Below are positions 7,532 through 14,554 of a DNA stretch of 43,291 nt, piece after piece (position 1 is the first letter of the stretch; each line of letters begins with the position of its first letter). The DNA lies in NCBI GenBank assembly GCA_022568135.1, contig JADFFQ010000032.1:1-43291 (forward strand), read 5' to 3'. The stretch comes from Planctomycetota bacterium (GTDB taxonomy: Bacteria; Planctomycetota; Phycisphaerae; Phycisphaerales; SM1A02). The notes below the pieces were generated by a model. That model did no database searches. It had not been told where the DNA came from and saw only the letters and a list, made by a program, of their open reading frames with translations. A program made the position numbers and the translations under genes.

Positions 7532-8777
7532 GACCGACGAACACAGACCCAAGAAGAAACGCAACCGTAGGCCGAACCCTCATGCTGAGGATGGCTTCTG
7601 CTTGACCCGCCCCACGTACAAGGGCCGAAACGGGAAGAAGTCCAAGTCTCCGCACTGGCATGTCAGGTTCAAGGATCAGGCTGGGGTCTGGAGACGACTG
7701 ACCGCGTTCACCGACCGCTCGGCAACCGTGGCGTTTGCCCGCAAACTCCGCCAGTTGACCGATCTTCGAGCCGCTGACAAAGCGCCTCAGGACGAGTTGG
7801 CCAGGTGGGTTGATGGCTTGGCCGATGATCACCGTCGAAAACTGATCGCTTGGGGAGTCCTCGACCAGCGGGCGTCGATGGCAACCATACCGCTGTCGGA
7901 ACATATCAACGACTGGCTACGCTCTGTTCTTGCTGACGGGCCGACCACAAAGCACGTCAACGGGCTCCGCACCAAGGTTGAGCGTCTCATCGCTGATTGC
8001 GGCATTACCCGCTTCTCCGACATCGACGAACTGGCCGTGCAAGCGCAGCTTGCCAGCCAGTCGCTTTCACGACAGACCAAAAACCACTACATAACCGCCG
8101 TCCGACAGTTCACCACCTGGATGACTCGACATGGTCGGGCGTCCAGTTCTCCCGTCTCTGGACTCAAGAAAGGCAATGCCCAGGCAGATCGGCGGTACGA
8201 GCGCCGGTCGCTCACGATTGAGGAGCTTCGGATGCTGATTCAAGCCGCCGAGAGAGGCTCCGACTACCTCAAGACGACCGGCCGGGAACGTGGGCTGATC
8301 TACGCCTTTGCGGCAACGACGGGGCTCAGAGCCGCTGAGATCAAGTCCTTGACATGCGGCTCATTCGACCTGGACAACCTGAGTGTGACCGTAGAGGCCA
8401 AATCATCAAAGCGCCGCCGTAAGGACGTGGTCCCGCTGACCGCCGACGTTGCGGCACGGCTGCGGGCACACCTTGCGGCGAAGCTGCCGACCGCTTCCGC
8501 GTTCAACCTGCCAGAGAAAACTGCGAAGATGATGCGTGTCGATCTGGCGGCGGCGAATATCCCGTACCGCGATGAGCGGGGCAAGGTGGTTGACTTCCAC
8601 AGCTTGCGGGTGAGTTTCATTACGAACCTTGCCCGATCAGGCGTCCACCCAAGGGTGGCTCAGACCCTCGCCCGGCACAGCTCCGTGGATTTGACGATGA
8701 ATGTCTACAGCGAGGTCCGTGGAGACGACCAGCGGGCGGCTCTCGCCAGCCTGCCGAAGCTGTCGGCGGCGGGGTGA
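7530..8777 (+). CDS. Tyrosine recombinase / site-specific integrase
   Basis: A 415-residue phage-type integrase. After a basic N-terminal part with an arm-binding-like region (SPHWHVRFKDQAGVWRRLTA) comes a core-binding SAM-like domain (about 110-215) and the catalytic domain. The catalytic residues are all present: Arg in TTGLRAAEIKSL, Lys in the KSSKRRRKDVVPL hairpin, His and Arg in DFHSLRVSF, His in LARHSSVD and Tyr in MNVYSEV. It should therefore be active. I chose ATG 7530 because the frame upstream to 7161 overlaps the AlpA-like gene and has no homology-like features. It is the last + strand gene of the accessory operon block, facing the tRNA-like gene at 9377. Confidence 0.93.
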   Translation: MTDEHRPKKKRNRRPNPHAEDGFCLTRPTYKGRNGKKSKSPHWHVRFKDQAGVWRRLTAFTDRSATVAFARKLRQLTDLRAADKAPQDELARWVDGLADDHRRKLIAWGVLDQRASMATIPLSEHINDWLRSVLADGPTTKHVNGLRTKVERLIADCGITRFSDIDELAVQAQLASQSLSRQTKNHYITAVRQFTTWMTRHGRASSSPVSGLKKGNAQADRRYERRSLTIEELRMLIQAAERGSDYLKTTGRERGLIYAFAATTGLRAAEIKSLTCGSFDLDNLSVTVEAKSSKRRRKDVVPLTADVAARLRAHLAAKLPTASAFNLPEKTAKMMRVDLAAANIPYRDERGKVVDFHSLRVSFITNLARSGVHPRVAQTLARHSSVDLTMNVYSEVRGDDQRAALASLPKLSAAG

Positions 8778-8879
8778 CCGTGATCCCCGTAAGCTGTTAG
8801 GCGACAGCGGCTAGCACTGATCGGGATATATATACCTACCGCAACCCCAGCACCCGACTAGACACTAGACACCGAATTG

Positions 8880-8907
8880 TTTACAAACCGGCCTTGGCGG
8901 CTATAGT
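8880..8907 (+). promoter_or_regulatory. Sigma-70-like promoter for a short transcript
   Basis: TTTACA at 8880-8885 and TATAGT at 8902-8907 with a 16-nt spacer each match the consensus in five of six positions. No open reading frame of note follows; instead a terminator hairpin begins 31 nt further on, so the promoter would drive a transcript of about 60 nt. Confidence 0.5.
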
Positions 8908-8912
8908 GGTCA

Positions 8913-8972
8913 TCCCATTGCCTTCTCCGTTCGTTGGCCCCGGCGCATCCAGCAATCGCCGGGGTCTTATTT
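8913..8972 (+). ncRNA. Candidate small RNA between promoter and terminator
   Basis: If transcription starts about 6 nt after the -10 box, the product would be some 60 nt long and end in the hairpin CCCCGGCG (8938-8945) / CGCCGGGG (8957-8964) with an 11-nt loop, followed by TCTTATTT. The 5' part (about 25 nt) is unstructured and pyrimidine-rich. Nothing in it resembles a known RNA family that I can name. The alternative is that promoter and hairpin belong to separate functions, for example read-through control next to the integrase. Confidence 0.35.
8938..8972 (+). terminator. Rho-independent-type terminator hairpin
   Basis: An 8-bp perfect GC-rich stem, CCCCGGCG with CGCCGGGG, closes an 11-nt loop and is followed by a T-rich tail TCTTATTT. 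It lies 160 bp after the integrase stop and directly after a good promoter. Confidence 0.6.
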
Positions 8973-9002
8973 CATAGGCACCGCCATGCAGCCCCGTGAG
9001 GG

Positions 9003-9146
9003 CTACGTCTTGCGCTGGCGCGGCGGTTTCGGACGGATGGACAAGGGCGGCTTCTTGAACACCTTGCGGATAGCCTCTTTCCAGTCCTTTTCGGGGAGCT
9101 TGAGGCGGTCGGGCTCCGGACCTGGCTTCTCGTGCTGTTTGCTCAT
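9003..9146 (-). CDS. Small basic hypothetical protein (47 aa)
   Basis: A 47-residue frame from ATG at 9146 to TAG at 9003. The product begins MSKQHEKPGPEPDRLKLP, continues with DWKEAIRKVFKK and ends in a proline- and arginine-rich tail. The pattern KPGPEPxRLK...dWedAvkkal...kkrP is one I associate with short, conserved hypothetical proteins in planctomycetes, often near integrases; this is from memory and unverified. The reading frame is free of stops and the sequence is protein-like throughout. It lies on the strand opposite to the integrase, between the candidate small RNA and the tRNA-like gene. Confidence 0.6.
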   Translation of the reverse strand: MSKQHEKPGPEPDRLKLPEKDWKEAIRKVFKKPPLSIRPKPPRQRKT

Positions 9147-9216
9147 CACTGAATCATAGCATTTCGAAAAGCGCAGGAATTACGGATAAGTTAGGGGCTT
9201 GACCGATATGAAAAGG

Positions 9217-9238
9217 CCCTCGTTCTCGTGAACGAGGG
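9217..9238. terminator. Bidirectional-type hairpin
   Basis: CCCTCGTT (9217-9224) pairs perfectly with AACGAGGG (9231-9238) around a 6-nt loop. On the minus strand the stem is followed by CCTTTT, so it could end transcripts coming leftwards from the tRNA side, insulating the small gene at 9003-9146. Confidence 0.45.
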
Positions 9239-9321
9239 CTAACGATCTTTACACGCCTGATGATCTGGCAGGACACATCAGGGGCGCTGTTTGTGCGCTG
9301 TTTATCGACAGAAGGGAGCGA

Positions 9322-9367
9322 TTCGCTTTAGCGAAAATGACAGGGCTAGCGAATGACGCCAGCCCTG
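9322..9367. repeat. Two adjacent hairpins just upstream of the tRNA-like gene
   Basis: TTCGCT/AGCGAA (9322-9327 and 9330-9335) is followed by CAGGGCT (9341-9347) pairing with AGCCCTG (9361-9367). They end 9 nt before the tRNA-like gene. They may be structured leader sequence, or part of an integration site; no T-tract follows. Confidence 0.35.
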
Positions 9368-9376
9368 CCTCCTAAA

Positions 9377-9462
9377 GCCCCCGTGGCGAAACTGGTATAC
9401 GCGGCCGATCTGGGATCGGCTGGCGGTTTTCCGCCGTGCGGGTTCGAATCCCGCCGGGGGCA
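9377..9462 (+). tRNA. Class II (Leu-like) tRNA or tRNA-like gene with palindromic anticodon arm
   Basis: An 86-nt gene with a complete class II cloverleaf: 7-bp acceptor GCCCCCG/CGGGGGC, a 3-bp D stem with GGTATACGC, a 5-bp variable arm GGCGG-TTTT-CCGCC, T arm GCGGG-TTCGAAT-CCCGC and discriminator A. The body is leucine-like. The anticodon arm is odd: stem GCCGA/TCGGC encloses loop TCTGGGA, giving C at position 33 in place of the near-universal U and anticodon UGG (a proline anticodon). Moreover loop bases 32/38 and 33/37 can pair, so the arm is a perfect 7-bp palindrome with a 3-nt loop. No CCA is encoded. It may be a non-decoding tRNA-like gene carried by or marking the integrated element. 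Confidence 0.7.
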
Positions 9463-9516
9463 TTTACGGTACTTGGCACTCAATGTGATGTTCTAGCAGA
9501 CACAGGTAAGACAACG

Positions 9517-10266
9517 ATGTTGATTTTCCTTGATGAGTCATTCAGACAACACCAAAGACTGAAAACCCGATTCGGCGTTCTAGCTGGTGCAGCCATTCCA
9601 GAGGAGCTCTTTCCATCGATTCAACAAGGACTTTATCAGATTAGAAGGCCCTACGATCAGATGATACTCAAGCCAGAGCATGGACTAAAGGGACATGATC
9701 TACTGACTCGGACTACGTATCGCAGAATCGAGAGAGATGGCTATTCGTATCACTACAACCTCGTACAAGAAGTACTGGAATATGCGGCAAAGTACCGCAT
9801 CAAGATATTTGGCGTTGTCTGTTTCAGGACCGAGTTCCACACCTTTTCTTGTGCAGACGAGAAACTCTTAGATCCAACCTTTAGATACCTCTTTGAGCGC
9901 ATAGATCGTTATATGAAGAATGAACACCCAGGCAAGTTTGCCAAGCTCATCTTCGATGACCGTGGACGACAAACAAACGAGCGGAACTCAAGAGCAATCA
10001 CAAACTTCTTCGCACGTAGCCATCTTGGGGCTGGGTATGACAGCATTGTGCGGGTTCCATTCTTTGCAATCGGAAGGGGGCACCATTACGGAATGCAACT
10101 AGCTGATTTGATCACCACCGTGGTAGCTCAGCGATTCGCTGGCGAAAAAGCCGTGCAGCCACTATGGAGGATTGTACAGCGGCGTATGCTCTATCACTGT
10201 GAGATCGGGAAGTTGCCCATCACTAGTCTTAAGGTGATGCGCACCAAAAATGAGCCCGGCGGCTGA
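9517..10266 (+). CDS. DUF3800 domain-containing protein
   Basis: A 249-residue protein of the DUF3800 family. The family's acidic, RNase H-like pattern is visible: MLIFLDES at the very start, KLIFDDRGRQTNE near residue 145, and HHYGMQLADLIT near residue 195. DUF3800 proteins are predicted nucleases of unknown role, frequent in mobile and defence-rich regions. The ATG at 9517 places the LDES strand at the N-terminus as in the family; the frame upstream runs into the tRNA-like gene and is not coding. Base composition is clearly lower in GC than the surrounding genes, a sign of recent acquisition. It begins 54 bp after the tRNA-like gene. Confidence 0.85.
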   Translation: MLIFLDESFRQHQRLKTRFGVLAGAAIPEELFPSIQQGLYQIRRPYDQMILKPEHGLKGHDLLTRTTYRRIERDGYSYHYNLVQEVLEYAAKYRIKIFGVVCFRTEFHTFSCADEKLLDPTFRYLFERIDRYMKNEHPGKFAKLIFDDRGRQTNERNSRAITNFFARSHLGAGYDSIVRVPFFAIGRGHHYGMQLADLITTVVAQRFAGEKAVQPLWRIVQRRMLYHCEIGKLPITSLKVMRTKNEPGG

Positions 10267-10480
10267 GGCAGCCTATGGCCGCGTGAAAAGCGCGGTACCG
10301 AACTCAATTCTTCTATACGCCCCATCCAGCCCTCTTGGCAAGTACTTCTTGGGCAGATTCGTGAAAAATGTGGCCATTCTGCCAATTTGACGCTTTGCGA
10401 CCCGTCTAGATGCCAAACGGCGAGTCCAAGGCGTAAGCAGTCGTGATGTCACCCTGGCAATCCCGCTGGCTCGCGATACT

Positions 10481-10690
10481 TCAGCCTCTTGCCATTCGCA
10501 CCGCGGATCGCCAGCGCGACTCGCGCTCCATCGTCCATCTTCCGCGCTTGTAGCGGAAAACAAACTCATCGACGTACCGCTGTAGGTGCTTCTTGCTGAC
10601 GTGGTGGAACGTGCCGTATCGTCCTGGCGCACAGGCCGTGTAACCGCTGGTTGCGAAGTTCTCGCTCGCGCCTCGGCGGGCCTTTCGTGC
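10481..10690 (-). pseudogene. Transposase remnant, IS1595/ISXO2-like C-terminus
   Basis: On the minus strand, a frame ending in TGA at 10481-10483 encodes YGTFHHVSKKHLQRYVDEF followed by VFRYKRG, which is the characteristic C-terminal segment of IS1595-group (ISXO2-like) DDE transposases. Only about 65 residues remain; upstream the frame loses resemblance and runs towards the tRNA-Arg gene, and the catalytic core is absent. It is therefore a decayed insertion-sequence relic. No terminal inverted repeats could be identified. It lies in the 524-bp stretch between the DUF3800 gene and tRNA-Arg that holds nothing else I can support. Confidence 0.7.
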
Positions 10691-10790
10691 GCCCAGATAG
10701 TGTTTCTTGTCAAGAGCTTGCTAAGCGCGGTCGAACCCACCACATCAATCCAACCCCATATCCCGCGCCACACTATCATCAACACCGTTT

Positions 10791-10864
10791 GCCCCGGTAG
10801 CTCAGCCGGACAGAGCAGCGGTCTTCTAAACCGCAGGTCGCAGGTTCGAGTCCTGCCCGGGGCG
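10791..10864 (+). tRNA. tRNA-Arg (anticodon TCT)
   Basis: 74 nt. Acceptor GCCCCGG pairs with CCGGGGC; D arm includes AGCTCAG...GAGCA; anticodon stem GCGGT/ACCGC encloses CTTCTAA with T33 and anticodon TCT, reading AGA; T arm GCAGG-TTCGAGT-CCTGC; discriminator G. CCA is not encoded. It decodes a rare arginine codon in this GC-rich genome. Confidence 0.95.
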
Positions 10865-10980
10865 TTGTCAGTCGCCGTATCGGGCCGGTCATTGCTCATC
10901 TTTCGGCCAGCTTGCATCATCAACCCTCGATGAGCGACTCCGGGCCGGCGACTGCAGCATCGTCGTACAATCGGTTCGGC

Positions 10981-11054
10981 GGGCTGGTAGCTTAGCGGTC
11001 CAGAGCAGCCGACTCATAATCGGCCAGACGTCGGTTCGAATCCGACCCAGCCCA
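10981..11054 (+). tRNA. tRNA with CAT anticodon (Met elongator or Ile2)
   Basis: 74 nt. Acceptor GGGCTGG/CCAGCCC; anticodon stem GCCGA/TCGGC with loop CTCATAA, anticodon CAT; T arm GTCGG-TTCGAAT-CCGAC; discriminator A. The 5' base pairs normally, so it is not the initiator. Elongator Met and the lysidine-modified Ile2 tRNA look alike here, and I cannot separate them by eye. CCA is not encoded. Confidence 0.92.
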
Positions 11055-11170
11055 GTGCAAGGCGCCGCACACCGCCCATCGAGCCGGCATGTCTCGGCCC
11101 AGGGGGTTCTGCATTGAGTTTAGATTCGCGATCGTCGGGCCGACACAGGCCGGGTCGCCTGGGAGGAGAA

Positions 11171-11189
11171 CCGCGACCGATGGTTGCGG
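11171..11189. repeat. Palindromic repeat, CCGCGACC family (copy 1 of 3)
   Basis: CCGCGACC (11171-11178) pairs with GGTTGCGG (11182-11189), one G-T wobble. The flank after the palindrome, TCTTGCA, resembles those of the copies at 17740 and 32237. Intergenic, REP-like. Confidence 0.5.
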
Positions 11190-11224
11190 TCTTGCACGGG
11201 GGTGGCCGGGTGCGCGTTGGCCGG

Positions 11225-11509
11225 TTACTTCGAGAACTGCGGCCCCTGTTTCACGTTCGCGTAATAGGGAAGGCGGCCCTGGTTGGCGCGGACGAAGGCG
11301 ACGTAGTTGACAAAGATCTCGTAGCCCAGCGGGTCGCCGGCGCCCAGGTAGAACATGTTGGGTCGTGCATCGGCCTGCGATTCGGCAGGCCCAAACACCG
11401 CCAGGGACACCGTCTGGTCGACGAGGCTCGCACCCTGCGGGGCGCTACATCCAGAGGTGACCAAGACCCCCAAGACCAACACGAGCAGGATTAGCCCATT
11501 GCGTTTCAT
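11225..11509 (-). CDS. Small lipoprotein, hypothetical
   Basis: A 94-residue protein starting at ATG 11509, preceded by GGAGGG at a good distance. Residues 1-21 form a lipoprotein signal peptide: MKRNG, then the hydrophobic run LILLVLVLGVLVTSG and a lipobox ending VTSGC, so the mature protein should be lipid-anchored in the membrane. The mature part is about 73 residues with an aromatic C-terminal half (YLGAGDPLGYEIFVNYVAFV). No known domain is recognised. The frame is open further upstream to 11557, but that part lacks a start context and reads as non-coding. Confidence 0.75.
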   Translation of the reverse strand: MKRNGLILLVLVLGVLVTSGCSAPQGASLVDQTVSLAVFGPAESQADARPNMFYLGAGDPLGYEIFVNYVAFVRANQGRLPYYANVKQGPQFSK

Positions 11510-12074
11510 CGGTGCCCTCCCATGCACAGCGCGGCGATCCAGCGGCCTCGCGCACACCGGCTATCGACACAGGGCATGGACCACTGAAGCCGCAATGGTC
11601 GGGCGCAGCACAATGCCGAATCTTCGCGGCGCGATGTGGGAGGCCGGGGGAGGCCGGGGGAGGCGGGGGGAGGCGGGGCGGATCGAGGGGGGATAATCAC
11701 CAGCCCAAGTGTGGTGTGTGACAGATTTTTCTCGGTCGTCTGGCATCGGTGGCTGCTCGCTGATACACTCGTTGCACCGCCGAGGTGGGAGTCCGATAAG
11801 CCTGACGTTCCTGCCTCCGGTTCGCAGCGGGATTTCCGCGAGGGCGAGGTGATCCGCGACAGGCTGTCTCATCTATGAGCCAAAGAAGGCAAGCGTGGCA
11901 AGCATTTCCAAATATGCCGATTAATCCTCATTAGCAACCGACCGAGAAAGAGCATGAGCATGAGATTGGCGGAGCGGATGTTGTCAGCGGGAGCGGCGGG
12001 CGGATCGCTTTGAGCATTGACCCACTGTGATCGAGCACGTGCCGGGGAGGGGTCCGAACCAGCGAGTACCAAGC
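11510..12074. other. Gene-free stretch with a G-rich tandem repeat
   Basis: Apart from the G-rich repeat at 11638-11692 I see no gene, hairpin terminator or strong promoter in this 565-bp stretch. TACACT at 11764-11769 could be a -10 box for the downstream transporter gene, but I see no matching -35 box. Confidence 0.3.
11638..11692 (+). repeat. G-rich 10-bp tandem repeat, potential G-quadruplex
   Basis: Four near-identical 10-mers starting at 11641 (AGGCCGGGGG twice, then AGGCGGGGGG and AGGCGGGGCG) are followed by GATCGAGGGGGG. With GGG at 11638-11640 the stretch has more than four G-runs of four to six bases within 55 nt, enough to fold as an intramolecular quadruplex on the plus strand. 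It lies in an intergenic region upstream of the TpsB-like gene. Confidence 0.6.
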
Positions 12075-14081
12075 ATGAAGATCAGATCGGCTCAGGCAGG
12101 AAAGCATATCCTCAGATGGTCAAGCAACTCACCTCAGCGGTCACTAGACCGGGTGGCGGCGGCCGTGGCCATGGCCGCGGTGTTGGGTGCAAGCCCGGCG
12201 CTGGCCCAAGACGACGACCCCGGCCCCGGCTCATCCGAGACGGACACCGCCACGGAGGCGACGCAGGAGCTGCCGGCGCCCATTGAGGCCGACGGTCCGT
12301 CCTACCCCGTTAGTGCGCTCGTTCTTCAATACCTCCGAGAAAATCCGCAGCATCCGGCCCTTGAAGAGGTCATGCAGATCGAGGTGGCGCTTGTGCAGAC
12401 CGCGCAAGGCTTTGTCGCGCCGCGAGCGGAGGTGCCTTCGGTGAGACTTCGCCTGGCTGAGATCGCTGATCGGCCGGTTGAACCTTACTATGCCAGCGCC
12501 ATCCAGCGGATCCTGGAAGAGATACGTGACTTTTTCTCGCAGCGCGAGATACTGGGTGTGTACGTGGCGCCGGACCCGTTTCAGATTAATGAAGCGGGAG
12601 ACGACCTCCGAGAAGACGGTCACACCGCGCTTCGCGTGATGATCACTACCGGCATCGTCACCGAGCTTCGCACGCTTGCATCCGGCAAGCGCATCGCGGC
12701 CCAAGAGCGGATCAACAACCCGTTGCACGATCGGATCCGGGAGCGTTCGCCGATCCAGCCGTCCGCAGAGGGTGATGAGGCGCCGGGCGACCTGCTTCGC
12801 AAGGATGCGCTCGACCGTTATCTGTTCCATCTCAGTCGCCATCCCGGGCGCCGGGTTGACGCATCCATTTCGGCCGGGCTGGATCCGGGGGGCGTAGCTC
12901 TGGACTACCTGATCACCGAGAACAGGCCTTTGGTGCTGTACGCCCAGGTATCGAACACCGGCACGAGGTCAACCGAGCGATGGATCGAACGCTTCGGGCT
13001 CTTTCACACCCAGTTGACCAACAACGACGATATCCTCGAGCTCTCCTACACCACGGCGGGGTTCAGCGATACCAATGCGGTGGTGGGCTCGTACGAGGCG
13101 CCGTTATTCGATAACGATCGCCTGCGCTGGCGAGCCTACGGCCTGTGGAGCGAGTTCACCGCCACCGACGTCGGGTTCTTCGATGACGACTTCACGGGTG
13201 AAGCATGGGAACTCGGCGGCGAGCTCATCGCCAACATCTATCAAAAGAGGGAACTCTTCGTTGATCTTGTGGCTGGCGCTCGGTTTCTGAATGTTCGGGT
13301 CGACAATAAGGCCGCAGGAATCAAAGGCGAAGAGGATTTCTTCCTACCGCATGTCGGTGCTCGGATCGATCGTACTTCCGAGTGGTTCAGCACTCAGGGC
13401 TCGCTGCTGCTGGAATGGAACATTGGTGAGGTCACCGACATTGACTTGGCCCAACTGAACGCACTCGGACGCGTCTTGCCCGACGAGGACTGGGCCGTCT
13501 TGCGATGGGGCCTCACACACTCGGTGTACCTTGAGCCGCTGTTTGATCGCGAGGCCTGGGAGGACCCCACAACCCCGAAATCCTCCACGCTGGCCCACGA
13601 GCTGGCCCTGTCGTTCAAGGGCCAATACGCCTTTGAACGACGGCTGATCCCCCATGCCGAGCAGGTTGTCGGCGGGCTGTATACGGTTCGCGGATATCCC
13701 GAATCCGTCGTCGCGGGCGATACGGCGATTATCGGGAGCATCGAGTATCGATATCACTTCCCCCGAGCGTTCGAGATCCAGCCGGAACCGCGCGAGCTGT
13801 TCGGTGAGCCGTTTCGAGCTGCTCCTCAGTACGTCTACGGCCGCCCCGATTGGGACCTGATCTTGAAGGGGTTTTTCGACGTCGGCCGGACAATCGTCAG
13901 CGACCGGTTTGCCTTCGAGAGTGACGAGACACTGATGGGGGCCGGCGTCGGGGTCGAGCTGTTGTTCAAGCGCAACGTCAGTTTGCGCTTGGATTGGGGC
14001 TTCGTGTTGGAAGAACTCGAAGCCCAGGGCATCAACTCAGGATCAAATCGACTTCACGTGGTGGCCACCCTTCTCTTCTAG
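12075..14081 (+). CDS. TpsB-type outer-membrane transporter (ShlB/FhaC-like)
   Basis: A 668-residue Omp85-superfamily transporter of two-partner secretion. A signal peptide with a long basic n-region ends at about residue 45 (VAMAAVLGASPALA/Q). A POTRA-like part is followed by a beta-barrel with many amphipathic strands. The barrel carries the loop-6 motif VRGYPESVVAGD at about residue 538, the hallmark of the TpsB/Omp85 superfamily, and ends in phenylalanine as expected for outer-membrane assembly by BamA. It should export TPS-domain proteins, the obvious partner being the gene at 15752. I chose ATG 12075, which gives a sensible signal peptide; the frame opens at GTG 12027. The gene lies 473 bp before the cargo pair. 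Confidence 0.85.
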   Translation: MKIRSAQAGKHILRWSSNSPQRSLDRVAAAVAMAAVLGASPALAQDDDPGPGSSETDTATEATQELPAPIEADGPSYPVSALVLQYLRENPQHPALEEVMQIEVALVQTAQGFVAPRAEVPSVRLRLAEIADRPVEPYYASAIQRILEEIRDFFSQREILGVYVAPDPFQINEAGDDLREDGHTALRVMITTGIVTELRTLASGKRIAAQERINNPLHDRIRERSPIQPSAEGDEAPGDLLRKDALDRYLFHLSRHPGRRVDASISAGLDPGGVALDYLITENRPLVLYAQVSNTGTRSTERWIERFGLFHTQLTNNDDILELSYTTAGFSDTNAVVGSYEAPLFDNDRLRWRAYGLWSEFTATDVGFFDDDFTGEAWELGGELIANIYQKRELFVDLVAGARFLNVRVDNKAAGIKGEEDFFLPHVGARIDRTSEWFSTQGSLLLEWNIGEVTDIDLAQLNALGRVLPDEDWAVLRWGLTHSVYLEPLFDREAWEDPTTPKSSTLAHELALSFKGQYAFERRLIPHAEQVVGGLYTVRGYPESVVAGDTAIIGSIEYRYHFPRAFEIQPEPRELFGEPFRAAPQYVYGRPDWDLILKGFFDVGRTIVSDRFAFESDETLMGAGVGVELLFKRNVSLRLDWGFVLEELEAQGINSGSNRLHVVATLLF

Positions 14082-14114
14082 AGCAGTTCTCCTTGAGGTG
14101 TAGCGTCTGCGACG

Positions 14115-14166
14115 GGCCGCGATCGTCAGGGAGCGGGGGTGGACCGCTTGCTGACGCGCGCGGCTC
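14115..14166. repeat. REP-like nested palindrome (GCCGCG...CGCGGC family, copy 1)
   Basis: An outer stem (GGCCGCG with CGCGCGGC, plus CGTCAG with CTGACG) encloses an inner one, AGCGG/CCGCT. A diverged copy lies at 22764-22819. It sits directly downstream of the TpsB-like gene and may act as a transcript end. Confidence 0.5.
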
Positions 14167-14292
14167 GTTTATCGCTCGCGACACATGAATCGAACGTGCT
14201 CTAGGCGGAATCACCGCCACGTTCGCAGTCGATCTGGACGCCATCCCTCGACAGCCTGACCGAGAGCCCCAACCGATTCTGACCTTGAAGCG

Positions 14293-14313
14293 GGCCTCAT
14301 TGTGAACGAGGCC
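14293..14313. repeat. Short inverted repeat
   Basis: GGCCTC (14293-14298) pairs with GAGGCC (14308-14313) around a 9-nt loop. No T-tract follows, so it is not a classical terminator. Purpose unknown. Confidence 0.3.
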
Positions 14314-14417
14314 GTCAGCGGCGATCGGCCGTCATGCTTATCGGTCGCGCCGGACGCTGAACGAGAGCGGCGCGGCTGGCAAGGCGCCTCGTGGGCACCT
14401 TTTGATGTTCATTTGGG

Positions 14418-14446
14418 TTGACAATTCGCTTTGTAGGGCCTCTACT
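14418..14446 (+). promoter_or_regulatory. Promoter of first TPS cargo paralogue
   Basis: A perfect TTGACA at 14418-14423, a 17-nt spacer and TCTACT at 14441-14446. The surrounding 150 bp is duplicated before the second paralogue (about 15607-15751), where the corresponding boxes have drifted to CTGATG and TGCACT. Confidence 0.5.
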
Positions 14447-14554
14447 AGATAGACCAGGATTCAAGCATTATCTTTTGCTCAGTGAATCTCGAACGAGGCT
14501 CCATGTAACGACTGACCGCCCGCCCAGACAGCAGGACAAACAGGAGGAGACGTG

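Noticed and set aside
6891-7904. Reverse-strand frame of 337 residues
   Set aside because: It lies opposite two well-supported genes, is rich in R, S and P as GC-rich shadow frames are, and has no domain.
9438-9462. Attachment-site duplication of the tRNA-like 3' end
   Set aside because: I looked for a second copy of the T-arm and acceptor sequence on both sides and found none in the window, so the ends of the element remain undefined.
10273-10923. Reverse-strand frame of 216 residues
   Set aside because: It runs across the tRNA-Arg gene and out of phase with the transposase relic.
11641-11680. CRISPR-like array
   Set aside because: The 10-bp units are directly adjacent with no spacers; this is a simple G-rich tandem repeat.
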